Assembly: GCF_018502485.1 (NCBI RefSeq)
Contig: NZ_CP075546.1
Length of the DNA: 64,000 bases
Reading direction: 5' to 3' (one strand)
DNA from: Methanospirillum purgamenti
Lineage (GTDB): Archaea; Halobacteriota; Methanomicrobia; Methanomicrobiales; Methanospirillaceae
A program made the translations under genes and the position numbers. The notes below the pieces were generated by a model. It had not been told where the DNA came from and made no database searches. It worked only from the letters and a program-made list of their open reading frames with translations. Below are positions 54,472 to 64,000 of this stretch, piece by piece; positions within the stretch are counted from its first letter, which is position 1, and each line of letters begins with the position of its first letter.

Positions 54472-55635
54472 TTAAACCCGGTCATTCAGATCTTGAATAC
54501 TCCCCATTGTATGTTTTCCCTGAGATCCTGAGAGCACGTTTCTGACCTTTTCAGATTCAATCATACGGATGTCAAGTTTCCGGATGAATGAATCAATATC
54601 GTTTACTGCCGTCGCGACTTTATTCTTATATCCACTCTCACACTCTTCACAACATGACATGATGACCGATAATGGATTTCGTATCTGGTCTCCGATAACT
54701 GCAATATGGTGAAGATTTTCATTTATCTGGGTAAAAGCCTGGTGTAATTCTTTTATTGCCGCTTTTCTGTAGGTGATATCCCGACAGATAACCAGACAGA
54801 ATCGTGTTCCGTTCTCTTCAAAGAGATGGGCACTTATCTCAACAGGGACAATTTTTCCAAATTTTGTCAGATGTTCCGCTTCGAATGTCTGATGCTTTCT
54901 CTCAAGAAGGGTTGCCATAAGCTCCTGGTAATATTCAGAACTCTTCGCATTATCTATTTCAGTCATATTTTTACCAAGAAGCTCATCATGTGAGTACCCA
55001 AGAAGAGCTGATGTAACTCCGTTTGCTTCTAGTATACGACCAAACTCACCGGTTGGAGTAATTTCATGCAGGATGATTGCATCGTTTGCATTATCAAAGA
55101 GATTTTTGTATCTTTTCTCTGATATTCGAAGGGATTTATTCATTTCTTCAAGTTCAGTAAGTTTCTTTTCAAGCTGATGAATGAGGCGTTTATTATGTTC
55201 GGAGAGATATTCGTTTTCACCAAGTACGATTGTTTTGGGGACAGCAATCTCTTCTTGCGGGATATTTTTTACAAGGTCACGGATTATGTTGATAAATTCT
55301 GCCGGGTCGGTAGGTTTTACTATAAACCGATCCGCTCCAAGACTTTCTGCAAACTCTCGATCTTTTTGTTCAGTATAGGCTGCAGTGTAGAATATGAAGG
55401 GAATTTGTGCATAGTCAGGATTCGTCTTCACTTCTCTGCAAAGTTGAAATCCGTCCATCCTTGGGAGGAGGATATCAGAAATGATAAGATCAACTGGTCC
55501 TTCTTTCAGCTTTTCAAGTGCTTCTACTCCGTCAACTGCTGATATTACAGAGAATCCATATCCGATAAGAAGTTTTTCGAGAAGATATCGGTTTATATAT
55601 TGATCATCAATAACCAGTACATTCATCTTATTCAT
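54472..55635 (-). CDS. Receiver-PAS protein with truncated kinase-like tail
   Basis: 387 residues. The receiver domain has VLVIDDQ, LIISDILLPRMDG (acceptor Asp), FYTAAYT and FIVKPTDP. A coiled region and one PAS domain (about 175-300, NLFDNANDAIILHEITPTGE) follow. The tail LHHIAVIGDQIRNPLSVIM resembles a HisKA segment in which the phospho-His is replaced; no ATPase follows. It lies 3 bases after the CheY-like gene stop, in an operon with it and the dCache kinase, so it is probably the downstream output of that kinase. Confidence 0.85.
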   Translation of the reverse strand: MNKMNVLVIDDQYINRYLLEKLLIGYGFSVISAVDGVEALEKLKEGPVDLIISDILLPRMDGFQLCREVKTNPDYAQIPFIFYTAAYTEQKDREFAESLGADRFIVKPTDPAEFINIIRDLVKNIPQEEIAVPKTIVLGENEYLSEHNKRLIHQLEKKLTELEEMNKSLRISEKRYKNLFDNANDAIILHEITPTGEFGRILEANGVTSALLGYSHDELLGKNMTEIDNAKSSEYYQELMATLLERKHQTFEAEHLTKFGKIVPVEISAHLFEENGTRFCLVICRDITYRKAAIKELHQAFTQINENLHHIAVIGDQIRNPLSVIMSCCEECESGYKNKVATAVNDIDSFIRKLDIRMIESEKVRNVLSGSQGKHTMGSIQDLNDRV

Positions 55636-55638
55636 CCC

Positions 55639-56007
55639 TTATTCCTTCAAGTGAATTTTTATCTGGTCTACAAAGGTAGCCGGATTAATTGGTTTCTCAA
55701 TGTAATCTGTTGCACCAGCTGTCAGTATCTTTTCCCGGTCACCTGCCATGGCATATGAAGTAACGGCAATAATTGGGATTGTATCAATATCAGGAGTTTT
55801 TCTGAGAATCTTTGCAATCTGATACCCATCCATCTCTGGCAGTTGTATATCAAGGAGAATGACATCCGGGTGTTCGTCGATCGCTTTTTGTATTCCAACC
55901 TGCCCATTTAATGCCTCAATCACGCTATATCCGTTTGATTCAAGCAGAAAATGCATAAGGTACATATTTTGCTCATTATCTTCAATAACCAGAATTTTTT
56001 TCCCCAT
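55639..56007 (-). CDS. CheY-like single-domain response regulator
   Basis: 122 residues, one receiver domain: ILVIEDNEQN, VILLDIQLPEMDGYQIAKIL (acceptor Asp), IIAVTSYAMAGDREKIL and YIEKPINPATFVD. All phosphorylation-site residues are present. It sits between the dCache kinase (2 bases) and the receiver-PAS gene (3 bases) and is probably the first phospho-acceptor of that kinase. There is no output domain. Confidence 0.93.
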   Translation of the reverse strand: MGKKILVIEDNEQNMYLMHFLLESNGYSVIEALNGQVGIQKAIDEHPDVILLDIQLPEMDGYQIAKILRKTPDIDTIPIIAVTSYAMAGDREKILTAGATDYIEKPINPATFVDQIKIHLKE

Positions 56008-56009
56008 GA

Positions 56010-57944
56010 TTACTCCTCTCCTGATGGCATATGTATGATAAATTCACTTCCCATTCCTTCTGTACTGGTAACTGAAATAGTGCCTCCATGAAGTTCCACT
56101 AATTTTTTGCTGATTGAAAGCCCTAATCCCGTACCTTCATGTTTCCTGGTTGTCCCGGTATCAATCTGATGAAATGGCCTGAATAATTTTTCCATCTGCT
56201 CTTTTGAGATCCCGATACCGGTATCTGATACAGAAATTCTGATGGAATCTCCTTCTCGTCTGCTGGTCACAGTCACCGTCCCATTGTCGGTAAATTTAAT
56301 TGCATTATTTATGAGATTGATGAGAATTTGTTCAATTCTTCTCTGGTCACCGATGATAATGCCTATTTCAGGTCCCAGGTCTGAAATAAGGTGAAGCCCT
56401 TTGTCTTCGGCACTTTTTTTCAGGGTTGTTAGGACTGATTCTATGCACTGGTTGACGTGAACGGTGCCCTTTGAAATATTTAGCTCACCTGCTTCAATCT
56501 TAGATATATCTAGGACATCGTTAATGAGTGCAAGTAAATGTCTGGCACTCTGCTGGACCATGGTGAGTTGTTTATCCTGCTCTTGATTGAGCGGACCGGC
56601 AAGACCCTGCAATAAAATACCGGTAAAACCGATGATCGAATTGAGCGGAGTCCGAAGTTCGTGAGACATGGTTGCCAGGAATGCCGATTTGAGCTGATCA
56701 GCTGCTTCAGCATGATCCCGTGCAATAATAAGTTCCTGGTTTGTTTTTTCTAGCTGGAGGGTTCTCTCCCTGACCAGGTCTTCCAGACGGTCCCGATAGG
56801 ATGATACCTCTTCAAAAGCTTTCTTTTTCTGTCCCTCCTGCTCTTTGATGGTTTGAATCATAAGTGAAAAGGAATGAGCCAGGTCACCTATCTCTCCTTT
56901 GGTATTCAGATCAACCGGGTGGCTTACATCCCCGGTTTCAGATATTTTTTTTGTGATCTCTGTAAGTTTCGATAATGGCCTGATTATGGTCTGATCCAGA
57001 ATAATGAGAGTAATAACGCTAAGAAGGATAAGGGCAATGATGACAAATACCAGGATAAAATAGATTGATTCCCTGATTTCTGTTTCAAATTGTGAAAAAG
57101 GTATAGTAATAAGGAGTTTCCATCCAAGCATTTCAGACGTGTAAAATATAAGATATGATGATTGAAGGGTAAGCATTCCCTTCTGTTCGTTTAACAGGTA
57201 ATCTGCCTGACGCTCCCCTACAATATCTGAAATATTTGTAAACTGAAGTGATGCATCTTTGGATGCAAGAATCATTCCGCTTTTACTGACCAGCATTATC
57301 TGGCCTGAGTCTCCGACATCAATTGATGATATGTAATCGGTTAGATTTACGAGGGTTATGTCTGCTCCCAGCACTCCATAAACCGTTCCGTTAGGATAGG
57401 TGATGGCTTTCACGATTCCGATATTTACATCCGGAGAAGTAATAGACTGGTAGGGTTCGGTTCTCATTACCTGGTCAGGATGTTCTTTGGCAAGGATATA
57501 CCAGGGTCTTGTCCGGGGATCATAGTTCGTCGGTCTGGCACGGGGATGAGATCTCACAAATGCCCCTGATTCCCTGCCCATATACACGGAATTGACCGCC
57601 GGATGAGTCAGACGGAATGCATTCAGAACAGATATGATTGCTGCTTCACGATCACCGATTGAATACCGGAATGTCTCCTCTGAGACATTAACAAAATTGG
57701 TAAATCCGGTATCATCAGGATCTATGACATTTTCATGCATGAGGAGTTCTGAAATGTCCTGTTCCACCTCCCTGATATAGGTAGATAATGCAAAATCAAT
57801 GTGTTTCAGCTGGTTTTGTGAATCTTTTAACGTAGTCTCCAGATTCTTATCATGCAATGATGAAGGCATGATTACTCCGATACAGACCAGGACAAGAGTG
57901 ATTATACACAAGTATAAGAGAAGAACCCGGGTTCGGAGTTTCAT
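56010..57944 (-). CDS. dCache-HAMP histidine kinase
   Basis: 644 residues. It has an N-terminal transmembrane helix and an extracellular double-Cache domain (about 30-280: YSIGDREAAIISVLNAFRLT, RPTNYDPRTRPWYILAKEHP, GSGQIML-like GDSGQIMLVSKSGMIL). A second transmembrane helix is followed by HAMP (about 315-370, IIRPLSKLTEITKKISETGD), a coiled coil and HisKA with FLATMSHELRTPLNSIIGF. The ATPase has NLINNAIKFTDNG, DTGIGISKEQMEKLF and GTGLGLSISKKLVELHGG. It is the first gene of an operon with two receiver proteins. Ligand is unknown, though dCache domains commonly bind amino acids or carboxylates. Confidence 0.95.
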   Translation of the reverse strand: MKLRTRVLLLYLCIITLVLVCIGVIMPSSLHDKNLETTLKDSQNQLKHIDFALSTYIREVEQDISELLMHENVIDPDDTGFTNFVNVSEETFRYSIGDREAAIISVLNAFRLTHPAVNSVYMGRESGAFVRSHPRARPTNYDPRTRPWYILAKEHPDQVMRTEPYQSITSPDVNIGIVKAITYPNGTVYGVLGADITLVNLTDYISSIDVGDSGQIMLVSKSGMILASKDASLQFTNISDIVGERQADYLLNEQKGMLTLQSSYLIFYTSEMLGWKLLITIPFSQFETEIRESIYFILVFVIIALILLSVITLIILDQTIIRPLSKLTEITKKISETGDVSHPVDLNTKGEIGDLAHSFSLMIQTIKEQEGQKKKAFEEVSSYRDRLEDLVRERTLQLEKTNQELIIARDHAEAADQLKSAFLATMSHELRTPLNSIIGFTGILLQGLAGPLNQEQDKQLTMVQQSARHLLALINDVLDISKIEAGELNISKGTVHVNQCIESVLTTLKKSAEDKGLHLISDLGPEIGIIIGDQRRIEQILINLINNAIKFTDNGTVTVTSRREGDSIRISVSDTGIGISKEQMEKLFRPFHQIDTGTTRKHEGTGLGLSISKKLVELHGGTISVTSTEGMGSEFIIHMPSGEE

Positions 57945-58218
57945 AAACGTGAATATTTCATTTTATGTTATATAAAGAGATCACAGGAAAAAAGCCCTTC
58001 ATATTTTCGATTTTAATAGATCCAACGTCAGTTCTTTCTAAGAAGATCTCATATACTCAGAGCACTTATTGGATATTACCGGAGTAATGATGCTGCCAGG
58101 TTTATCTTTTCATGTATCGCCCCTTCACCATATCTCCAGAATATTACAATCTTATCCGAATTTGTGGTTATTCATATCATCTGGCATGAGGATAGAACAA
58201 ATCATGTGGTGGAGATAA
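57945..58218. other. Divergent intergenic region
   Basis: 274 bases between the dCache kinase (minus) and the HisKA_2 kinase (plus). ATGTTATATAAAGAGATC near 57964-57981 gives a TATA-like site for either direction. GGTGGAG before 58219 is the ribosome-binding site of the plus-strand gene. I saw no gene or repeat. Confidence 0.4.
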
Positions 58219-61200
58219 ATGTCCATAGATCTGTCATTCGTAAAAAAACCACATTTTTATACAATCGCAGGAATTATTCTCATATTTTTTATCATTATAC
58301 TTACAGGCTATTTAGAAATCCTGGACCAACAGAAGATTGCAGAACAGGAGATTCACTCCGAACTTACTACTATAGCAGAACTGAAAGCAGCATCCATTTC
58401 TGACTGGTTCTTTGAGCGAAAATCAGATGCTGAAGTTTCGATGAAAAACCAGATGCTCTTTGGATATATGAGTAATCTCAAAAACCCTGGAAGGTTTGAT
58501 ATTACAAGAGCCGGTCTTATTGAGTGGCTTTTTAGTCTAGTAACAAGTTATCATTATCAGGGTGCTGTTCTCCTGAATGAAACGGGAGATGTGGTGCTTA
58601 CTGTCCCGGATGATGCATCAATCAGCACATTTAGTAAGAATGAAACGTTTTTTAAAGCGCTGAATTCTATAGACCCTGTTTTTACTGATCTCTTTTTAGA
58701 TCCAGAAACCGGGAAGAGAACAATGGAATTCTGGATTCCTATACAGGCAAGAACAGGTGATCCAGCAATAGGGGTCCTGGTTCTTGAGATGAATCCTGAA
58801 CAATACCTCTATCCCATGATTCAATCATGGCCGAAATCTACAAAAACTGCAGAGTCACTGATTCTCCGGCAGGTTGGGAATGAGGTTCTATTTTTAAATG
58901 ATCTCAGGCATATTCAGAATGCCGGTCTTAATCTTCAAATTCCATTGGAAAATGAAAATGTTCCGGCTGTAATGGCAGTGAAAGGAATCCGGGGAATTGT
59001 CAAAGGGAATGACTATCGGAGTGTGCCGGTTGTAGCATCCATTACAGATATTAACGGAACACCATGGTTTATTGTTGCAAAAATAGATCAGGATGAAATA
59101 TACACTCCATTCAGGCAATTTTCATTTTTTATAATAGGACTCATGCTCCTTTTAATCATTATTGCATCTCTTGTCTTTATTGCCTTCTATAAAATCCGGG
59201 AAAATAACTACATTCGCCAGGAACTCGACCAAAAACAGCATGAACTTTTCCTTTCTGATCGGATACGCCTTCTTATGGAGCAGGCGAATGATGCAATCTT
59301 CATACTAGATACTGATTGGCACATTCTTGATGTCAATGACCGTGCGGTTGTGATGTACGGATATAGTCCTGAAGAGTTTCAGAAAAGAAGATTGTTTGAT
59401 CTCCATTCTGCAATATCACGAGAAAAACTAACAAATGAAAAAGAATACCTGATTCAAACAAAAACTCGTGTAGTTGAGACTGAGCATCAGAAAAAAGACG
59501 GAACGGTTTTTCCAGTCGAAAATAGCATCCGGCTAATTGAATATCAGGGTAAGATATTTTGGCAGGTGATTGTTCGGGATATTACTACCCGGAAAGCCTA
59601 TGAGACTGAACTCCTGGAAAAAAATGTAGAACTTCAGTCAATGAATGAGGAGCTACATGCCTCAAATGAAGAGTTAGCAACTCAGCAGGATGAACTTCGG
59701 GTTCAGATGGAGAGAATATCTGCATCGGAGCATGCACTTCAGGAGGTTCGGGAACGGTTATATGAAGCACAACGAGTTGCTCATATTGGAACATGGGAGT
59801 ATGATGTTGATGCGAACACGTTATGGGCGACGGATGAAGGCTTTCGAATTTTCCGAATGGAGCCAACACCTGATGGATTTGTAGACCTCGAGACTTTTTT
59901 GAGTTGTGTTCCTCATCGCGATCAGGTTATGAAAAAAATGGCTGATCTGATGGAGCATAAGATCCCATATAATATTGAAACGACCATCATCCCTGTTGAT
60001 GGTTCACCAGAACGGATTGTTGTCTCGACCGGAAATATCCGACAGGGATCAGGAACCAGTTCGGAAAAAATTGTTGGCATCATTCAGGACATTACCGACA
60101 AAAGAAAACTTGAAGAAGATATCAGAAAGACGAATGAAAAGATATCTGCATTTTTTGATTCGCCAATTATTGGTATCATTATTGGGGATATACATGGTAC
60201 TATCTCCCTTGCGAATTCTGAATATCTCCGGATCATTGGGTATTCAGAAGATGATCTCCATTCAGGCAGAATAAAATGGAATGAAATAACTCCTGTTGAA
60301 TTTTCCGCTCTTGATGAATATGCTATTACAGTAGCAAAAGAACATGGTAGTTGTACTCCGTTTGAGAAACAGTATATCAGGTCTGATGGGACCAGAATCT
60401 GGGTTCTTGTTGGATTTGTGCTGCTGGGGCAGGAGCGGGAAGAAGCAGTTGCATTTATCCTTGATATTTCAAACCAAAAAAGAATTGAAGAAGAGTTGCA
60501 AACCCTCAACCAGACTCTTGAGGAAAAGGTAACTGAACGGACTGATCAGATAAAATTTGTGAATGAAGAACTTCTTTCAGAAGTGCAGGAGCGAGTATCT
60601 GCTGAAAAACATTTACAAGAGATCCTTTCTATTCTCTCTGCCACGATTGAATCGACTCCTGACGGACTGCTTGTAATTCATAACTCTCACATTGTGTCTG
60701 TTTTTAATCATATCTTTCAACAAATTTGGAATATTGAAAATTATGAGATACAGGGGATGCATGAACAGGAACTCTTTTATATCCTTTCAGATCAGGTTTC
60801 AGACTCAGATGCATTTTTCGATACTATCAGAAAGGTTGAAAAAAACCCTGACATTGAAACGAGTGATATCATCACCCTTAAAGATAACCGGATTATTGAG
60901 CGATATTCAAAACCACAGCATATCGGGTATACTATCGCTGGAAGAGTCTGGAGTTTTCGAGATATTACCGAACGAAAGCGAATGGAAGAGACTATTGAGA
61001 AATCTCTTCGCGAAAAGGAAATTTTACTGAAGGAGATCCATCACCGGGTAAAAAACAATATGCAGGTAGTCTCAAGTCTGCTTTACATGCAGTCCCGGAT
61101 TGCGACAGATCAGAAGATAAAAGAACTCATGGTTGAAAGTCAGAACCGGGTCAAGTCCATTGCTCTTGTCCATGAAGAACTCTATCAGTCATCAGATCTC

Positions 61201-61611
61201 GAACGAATTGATTACTCATCATACCTTCGAAAGATTACCCGTAACATCTTTGAGTCCTATAAAGAAACCAGTAGCAGGGTTTCCTTAAAACTCCCAATAA
61301 CTCCTGTGTATATCACCATTTCAAAAGCCGTTCCTTGTAGTTTGATAGTAAATGAATTAATTTCAAACTCTCTTAAGCATGCTTTTCCAGAGATGCGGAA
61401 AGGAACGATCTCTATAGATTTTACTCTTGAAAATGGGTTTTATATCCTGAAATATGCTGATGATGGTATAGGAATGCCAGAGACAGAGTTACATCTTGTA
61501 CCAAAAACTCTTGGTATGGAGCTTATCCATGGGCTTGTTAAACAACTCAACGGGACAATTACCCGGAGAGTAGATAAGGGGACATCGTATGAAATCAGAT
61601 TTAGTGACTAA
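58219..61611 (+). CDS. Membrane PAS histidine kinase of the HisKA_2 type
   Basis: 1130 residues. One transmembrane helix (about 12-32) and a second (about 297-320) enclose a 260-residue extracellular Cache-like sensor. Four PAS domains follow (about 355-465, 515-630, 640-755, 795-905), with long coiled coils between them (NEELHASNEELATQQDELRV). The kinase core is HisKA_2: LLKEIHHRVKNNMQVVSSLL, then VNELISNSLKHAF and YADDGIGMPE. GGTGGAG precedes ATG 58219. The next kinase gene starts 23 bases before this one ends. Confidence 0.93.
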   Translation: MSIDLSFVKKPHFYTIAGIILIFFIIILTGYLEILDQQKIAEQEIHSELTTIAELKAASISDWFFERKSDAEVSMKNQMLFGYMSNLKNPGRFDITRAGLIEWLFSLVTSYHYQGAVLLNETGDVVLTVPDDASISTFSKNETFFKALNSIDPVFTDLFLDPETGKRTMEFWIPIQARTGDPAIGVLVLEMNPEQYLYPMIQSWPKSTKTAESLILRQVGNEVLFLNDLRHIQNAGLNLQIPLENENVPAVMAVKGIRGIVKGNDYRSVPVVASITDINGTPWFIVAKIDQDEIYTPFRQFSFFIIGLMLLLIIIASLVFIAFYKIRENNYIRQELDQKQHELFLSDRIRLLMEQANDAIFILDTDWHILDVNDRAVVMYGYSPEEFQKRRLFDLHSAISREKLTNEKEYLIQTKTRVVETEHQKKDGTVFPVENSIRLIEYQGKIFWQVIVRDITTRKAYETELLEKNVELQSMNEELHASNEELATQQDELRVQMERISASEHALQEVRERLYEAQRVAHIGTWEYDVDANTLWATDEGFRIFRMEPTPDGFVDLETFLSCVPHRDQVMKKMADLMEHKIPYNIETTIIPVDGSPERIVVSTGNIRQGSGTSSEKIVGIIQDITDKRKLEEDIRKTNEKISAFFDSPIIGIIIGDIHGTISLANSEYLRIIGYSEDDLHSGRIKWNEITPVEFSALDEYAITVAKEHGSCTPFEKQYIRSDGTRIWVLVGFVLLGQEREEAVAFILDISNQKRIEEELQTLNQTLEEKVTERTDQIKFVNEELLSEVQERVSAEKHLQEILSILSATIESTPDGLLVIHNSHIVSVFNHIFQQIWNIENYEIQGMHEQELFYILSDQVSDSDAFFDTIRKVEKNPDIETSDIITLKDNRIIERYSKPQHIGYTIAGRVWSFRDITERKRMEETIEKSLREKEILLKEIHHRVKNNMQVVSSLLYMQSRIATDQKIKELMVESQNRVKSIALVHEELYQSSDLERIDYSSYLRKITRNIFESYKETSSRVSLKLPITPVYITISKAVPCSLIVNELISNSLKHAFPEMRKGTISIDFTLENGFYILKYADDGIGMPETELHLVPKTLGMELIHGLVKQLNGTITRRVDKGTSYEIRFSD

Positions 61612-64000
61612 TCTTGAAAAATCAGGTCATATTCTTTTTTTTATCTTGATCTATTTCATTTTTGCAAAGATCTCCATGTTTTTTGGGATCAGTTATGGAA
61701 ATGTGTCCCCCTTCTGGATTCCTGCCGGAGTTGCGGTATCTGCAATATTATTTTCCAGAATTTATCTCCTTCCTGGTGTTTTTTTTGGGACGGTGTTTTC
61801 TGTCGCAACCACCGGAGTTACTTTTCCTGTCGCGATATTATTGGGTATTGGAAATTTCTTGGAAATTTTTGTTTTTTACTATCTATTTCAGCAATTGATC
61901 CAGGGAAAAATTTTTCTTAGCTCACCAGGGCTTATCTTCAAATTTTGTATCATTTGTGCAGGTTCGTCTCTCATTGCCGCAGGAATTGGAGTTGGCTCAC
62001 TTGTTCTCTTCGGATTTGTTCAGATTCCTGACATACTGATAAACAGCCTTACCTGGTGGCTCGGAGATGTTGCGGGAATGATGATAATTGCCCCGGTATT
62101 CTTTACCTGGTCAACACTGACGAAAGCATCTCTTGCTACATCTATTCGGATTGAACATGTATTCTTTTATTTTCTGCTTATCATCGGAAGCATGCTCATA
62201 TTTTCTTATAGCACTCCCTATGTGTTTTTAATCTTTGTAATATATGCTGCTTTTCGGTTTTCTGCCCGTCATGGAACACTTACGGTTCTCATTGGAGATC
62301 TGATCGCAATATGGTCGGTATATTTCAGTCAGAGTGTTTTTTTTGGATCTTCTGTTCATGATACCCTCTTTTCTATACAGTCTTTTATAACCATTACGTC
62401 TATTACCGGCCTTTTCCTGATATCTGCATTACATGAACGAAAAAACGTAATGAATGAACTTCAGACTGCCAAACGAGAACTCGAGGATCGGGTAGCAAAT
62501 CAAAGTCTTACGATACGAGAACGTGAAACCAGGTTTTCAGAACTTGTCAATGCAATGCGTTCCGGTGTTGTAATCTACCGGCCAACTCATGATGAGACAG
62601 ATTTTATTATAGAGGAAGTAAACCCGGCCGTTGAAAAGATTGAAGGGCTTAAAAGAGAGGATATTGTTGGCCGTTCTGTCAAAGATGTCTTTCCCGGTGT
62701 TGAAAACTTTGGTCTTTTTCAGATCTTCCAAGAGGTTAGTAAAACCGGGATAACGAAACATTTCCCGGTCTCTTACTATGTGGATAACCGTCACTCCGGC
62801 TGGCGGGATAATTTTGTATTCAAGTTACCTGGAGGTGAAATCGTTGCTGTTTATGAGGACGTTACGGAAGAAAAAGAGGTAAAAAAAGAACTTGTATACG
62901 CGAAAAACTGGCTTGAGTTCACCCAGACCGTCGCAAAGATAGGGCTGTGGACATGGGATATACAATCTGATACACTTACCTGGTCAGATGAGTTTTTCGT
63001 GATGTTTGGCCTTCCCCCCGGGACCATCCCTTCATTTGACTCCTGGCTGAAAACAATCCATCCTGACGATAGGGATGCTGCATACGAGAGAACTCTCAGG
63101 TCTGTGAGCGAGAAAAAAGAACTCTGGAATGAATATCGAATTATTCTCCCATCCGGAGAGATTCGATGGATAGCAGCAGCAGGAAGAACAGAATATGATC
63201 ACAATGGGGTTGGAACCGGGATGTCTGGGATCTGTATAGACATAACAAACCGGATTGAGACTGAAACCGCACTCCGGGAGAGTGAAGAACGGTACAGGAT
63301 GCTGGTTGATAATGTTCCTGATATTATTCTTGTTCATCGGAATGGAGTGCTTTTATATGTTAATCCAGCCGCTGCTGACATGATGGGATACACAATCCAG
63401 GAACTGTATGATACCTTGCTTATCTTTCATGTCTCTCCTGAATATCACGGAATACTCATTGATGCAATAAAGCGCAGGATGGATAGTCAGGATATTGAAC
63501 CATATGAGTTAGAAATTTTATCAAAAAGTGGAGAAAGAAAACGGGTTGTTGTCAGAGGGTGCACTATCCAGTATCAGGGAGAACCTGCATCACTCAATGT
63601 CCTTACTGATATAACTGAACGAAAGATTATCGAGGATCAACTTCGAGATTTTAATGAAAAACTTGAGATAGAAGTGAAAAACCGGACTGAAGAACTTCAG
63701 ACCTCTCTTGCAGAAAAGGAAGTGCTGCTTAAAGAAATTCACCATCGGGTAAAAAATAACATGCAGGTTATTTCCAGTCTTTTGTTTATGCAGGCAAGAA
63801 ATGCAGAGCAAAAGGAGGTCCGGGATATACTTCTTGAAAGTCAGAATCGTATTAAATCTATTGCCCTTGTTCATGAAAAGTTATATCAGTCAAAAGATTT
63901 TGATAGAATTGATTATCCTGATTATTTGATTCGAATTACAAAGCAAATCGCCGAATCGTATAAGGACGGGCAAAACCAGGTTAGGATCATAGTAAATAAT
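61589..64000 (+). CDS. MASE1-sensor histidine kinase, cut at the window edge
   Basis: At least 804 codons; the frame runs open from ATG 61589 to the last base. The first 280 residues form a MASE1-type integral membrane sensor with eight or so hydrophobic helices (FWIPAGVAVSAILFSRIYLL, WWLGDVAGMMIIAPVFFTW). Three PAS domains follow (about 310-430, 435-555, 560-680: ELVNAMRSGVVIYRPTHDE, GLWTWDIQSDTLTWSDEFF, MLVDNVPDIILVHRNGVLL). The HisKA_2 segment LLKEIHHRVKNNMQVISSLL begins at about 710. AAGGGGAC lies before the start. It overlaps the preceding kinase by 23 bases; the two share near-identical HisKA_2 regions. Confidence 0.92.
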   Translation, partial: MKSDLVTNLEKSGHILFFILIYFIFAKISMFFGISYGNVSPFWIPAGVAVSAILFSRIYLLPGVFFGTVFSVATTGVTFPVAILLGIGNFLEIFVFYYLFQQLIQGKIFLSSPGLIFKFCIICAGSSLIAAGIGVGSLVLFGFVQIPDILINSLTWWLGDVAGMMIIAPVFFTWSTLTKASLATSIRIEHVFFYFLLIIGSMLIFSYSTPYVFLIFVIYAAFRFSARHGTLTVLIGDLIAIWSVYFSQSVFFGSSVHDTLFSIQSFITITSITGLFLISALHERKNVMNELQTAKRELEDRVANQSLTIRERETRFSELVNAMRSGVVIYRPTHDETDFIIEEVNPAVEKIEGLKREDIVGRSVKDVFPGVENFGLFQIFQEVSKTGITKHFPVSYYVDNRHSGWRDNFVFKLPGGEIVAVYEDVTEEKEVKKELVYAKNWLEFTQTVAKIGLWTWDIQSDTLTWSDEFFVMFGLPPGTIPSFDSWLKTIHPDDRDAAYERTLRSVSEKKELWNEYRIILPSGEIRWIAAAGRTEYDHNGVGTGMSGICIDITNRIETETALRESEERYRMLVDNVPDIILVHRNGVLLYVNPAAADMMGYTIQELYDTLLIFHVSPEYHGILIDAIKRRMDSQDIEPYELEILSKSGERKRVVVRGCTIQYQGEPASLNVLTDITERKIIEDQLRDFNEKLEIEVKNRTEELQTSLAEKEVLLKEIHHRVKNNMQVISSLLFMQARNAEQKEVRDILLESQNRIKSIALVHEKLYQSKDFDRIDYPDYLIRITKQIAESYKDGQNQVRIIVNN

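Noticed and set aside
1..64000. CRISPR array, tRNA or rRNA genes
   Set aside because: No evenly spaced direct repeats, no tRNA cloverleaf with TTCRANY and no rRNA sequence were noticed.

Overview
The window looks like a chromosomal segment of a methanogenic archaeon of the order Methanomicrobiales, most like Methanospirillum. The evidence is a methanogenesis marker 8 gene, archaeal-type ATP synthase subunits C and D, archaeal class III prepilins, a DUF3821-type surface protein, many PKD and PEGA surface proteins, and a large set of PAS sensor kinases sharing the motif ITRHDILN. Where promoters can be read they are archaeal: a TATA box about 25 bases before the start, sometimes with no leader.

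Layout. 1-4.5 kb: a voltage-gated-type K+ channel, two small envelope proteins, a PP2C phosphatase and an isolated pair of ATP synthase genes (C and D). 4.5-16.3 kb: a mostly minus-strand run of exported proteins, comprising a solute-binding/Cache protein, a Ser/Thr-rich anchored protein, two PKD proteins that share a module, a DUF3821 protein, a PEGA-Cache protein and a Cache lipoprotein, with methanogenesis marker 8 at its distal end. 16.5-24 kb: GNAT acetyltransferase, a hemerythrin-like protein, an HTH-PAS-GAF regulator, an intact IS4-type insertion sequence (19-bp inverted repeats, 8-bp target duplication) and a receiver-kinase hybrid. 24-26.7 kb: three SLOG (DUF2493) paralogues in a row, each with its own TATA box, a conserved 29-nt leader block and a 3' stem-loop. 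26.8-31.5 kb: an oxidative-stress and redox island (rubrerythrin, zinc ribbon, desulforedoxin, CMD protein, peroxiredoxin, three iron-sulfur-flavoprotein-like proteins) that also contains radC. 31.6-34.9 kb: an exonuclease/helicase pair resembling the bacterial MrfB/MrfA DNA-repair pair.

35.9-40.9 kb holds a three-gene operon of TerY-type vWA protein, PP2C phosphatase and a 1132-residue protein kinase. It matches the TerY-P triad (E. coli YegL/PphC/YegI), but the kinase carries three N-terminal Ig-like repeats, a second degenerate kinase fold, a Cys pair and a Lys-rich tail. A decayed PAS fragment and a MntA/HepT toxin-antitoxin pair follow. 42-43.8 kb encodes a 7TM histidine kinase. 44.2-49.4 kb is an AT-rich operon of four prepilin-like proteins plus a secreted DUF4114 protein that shares a C-terminal domain with one of the pilins. 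49.5-64 kb is a signalling block of histidine kinases, response regulators and PAS proteins, ending in a MASE1 kinase cut by the window edge.

The most promising candidates for undescribed biology are the SLOG cassette array, the unusual kinase of the TerY-P triad, and the pilin/DUF4114 shared domain. No tRNA, rRNA or CRISPR array was seen.
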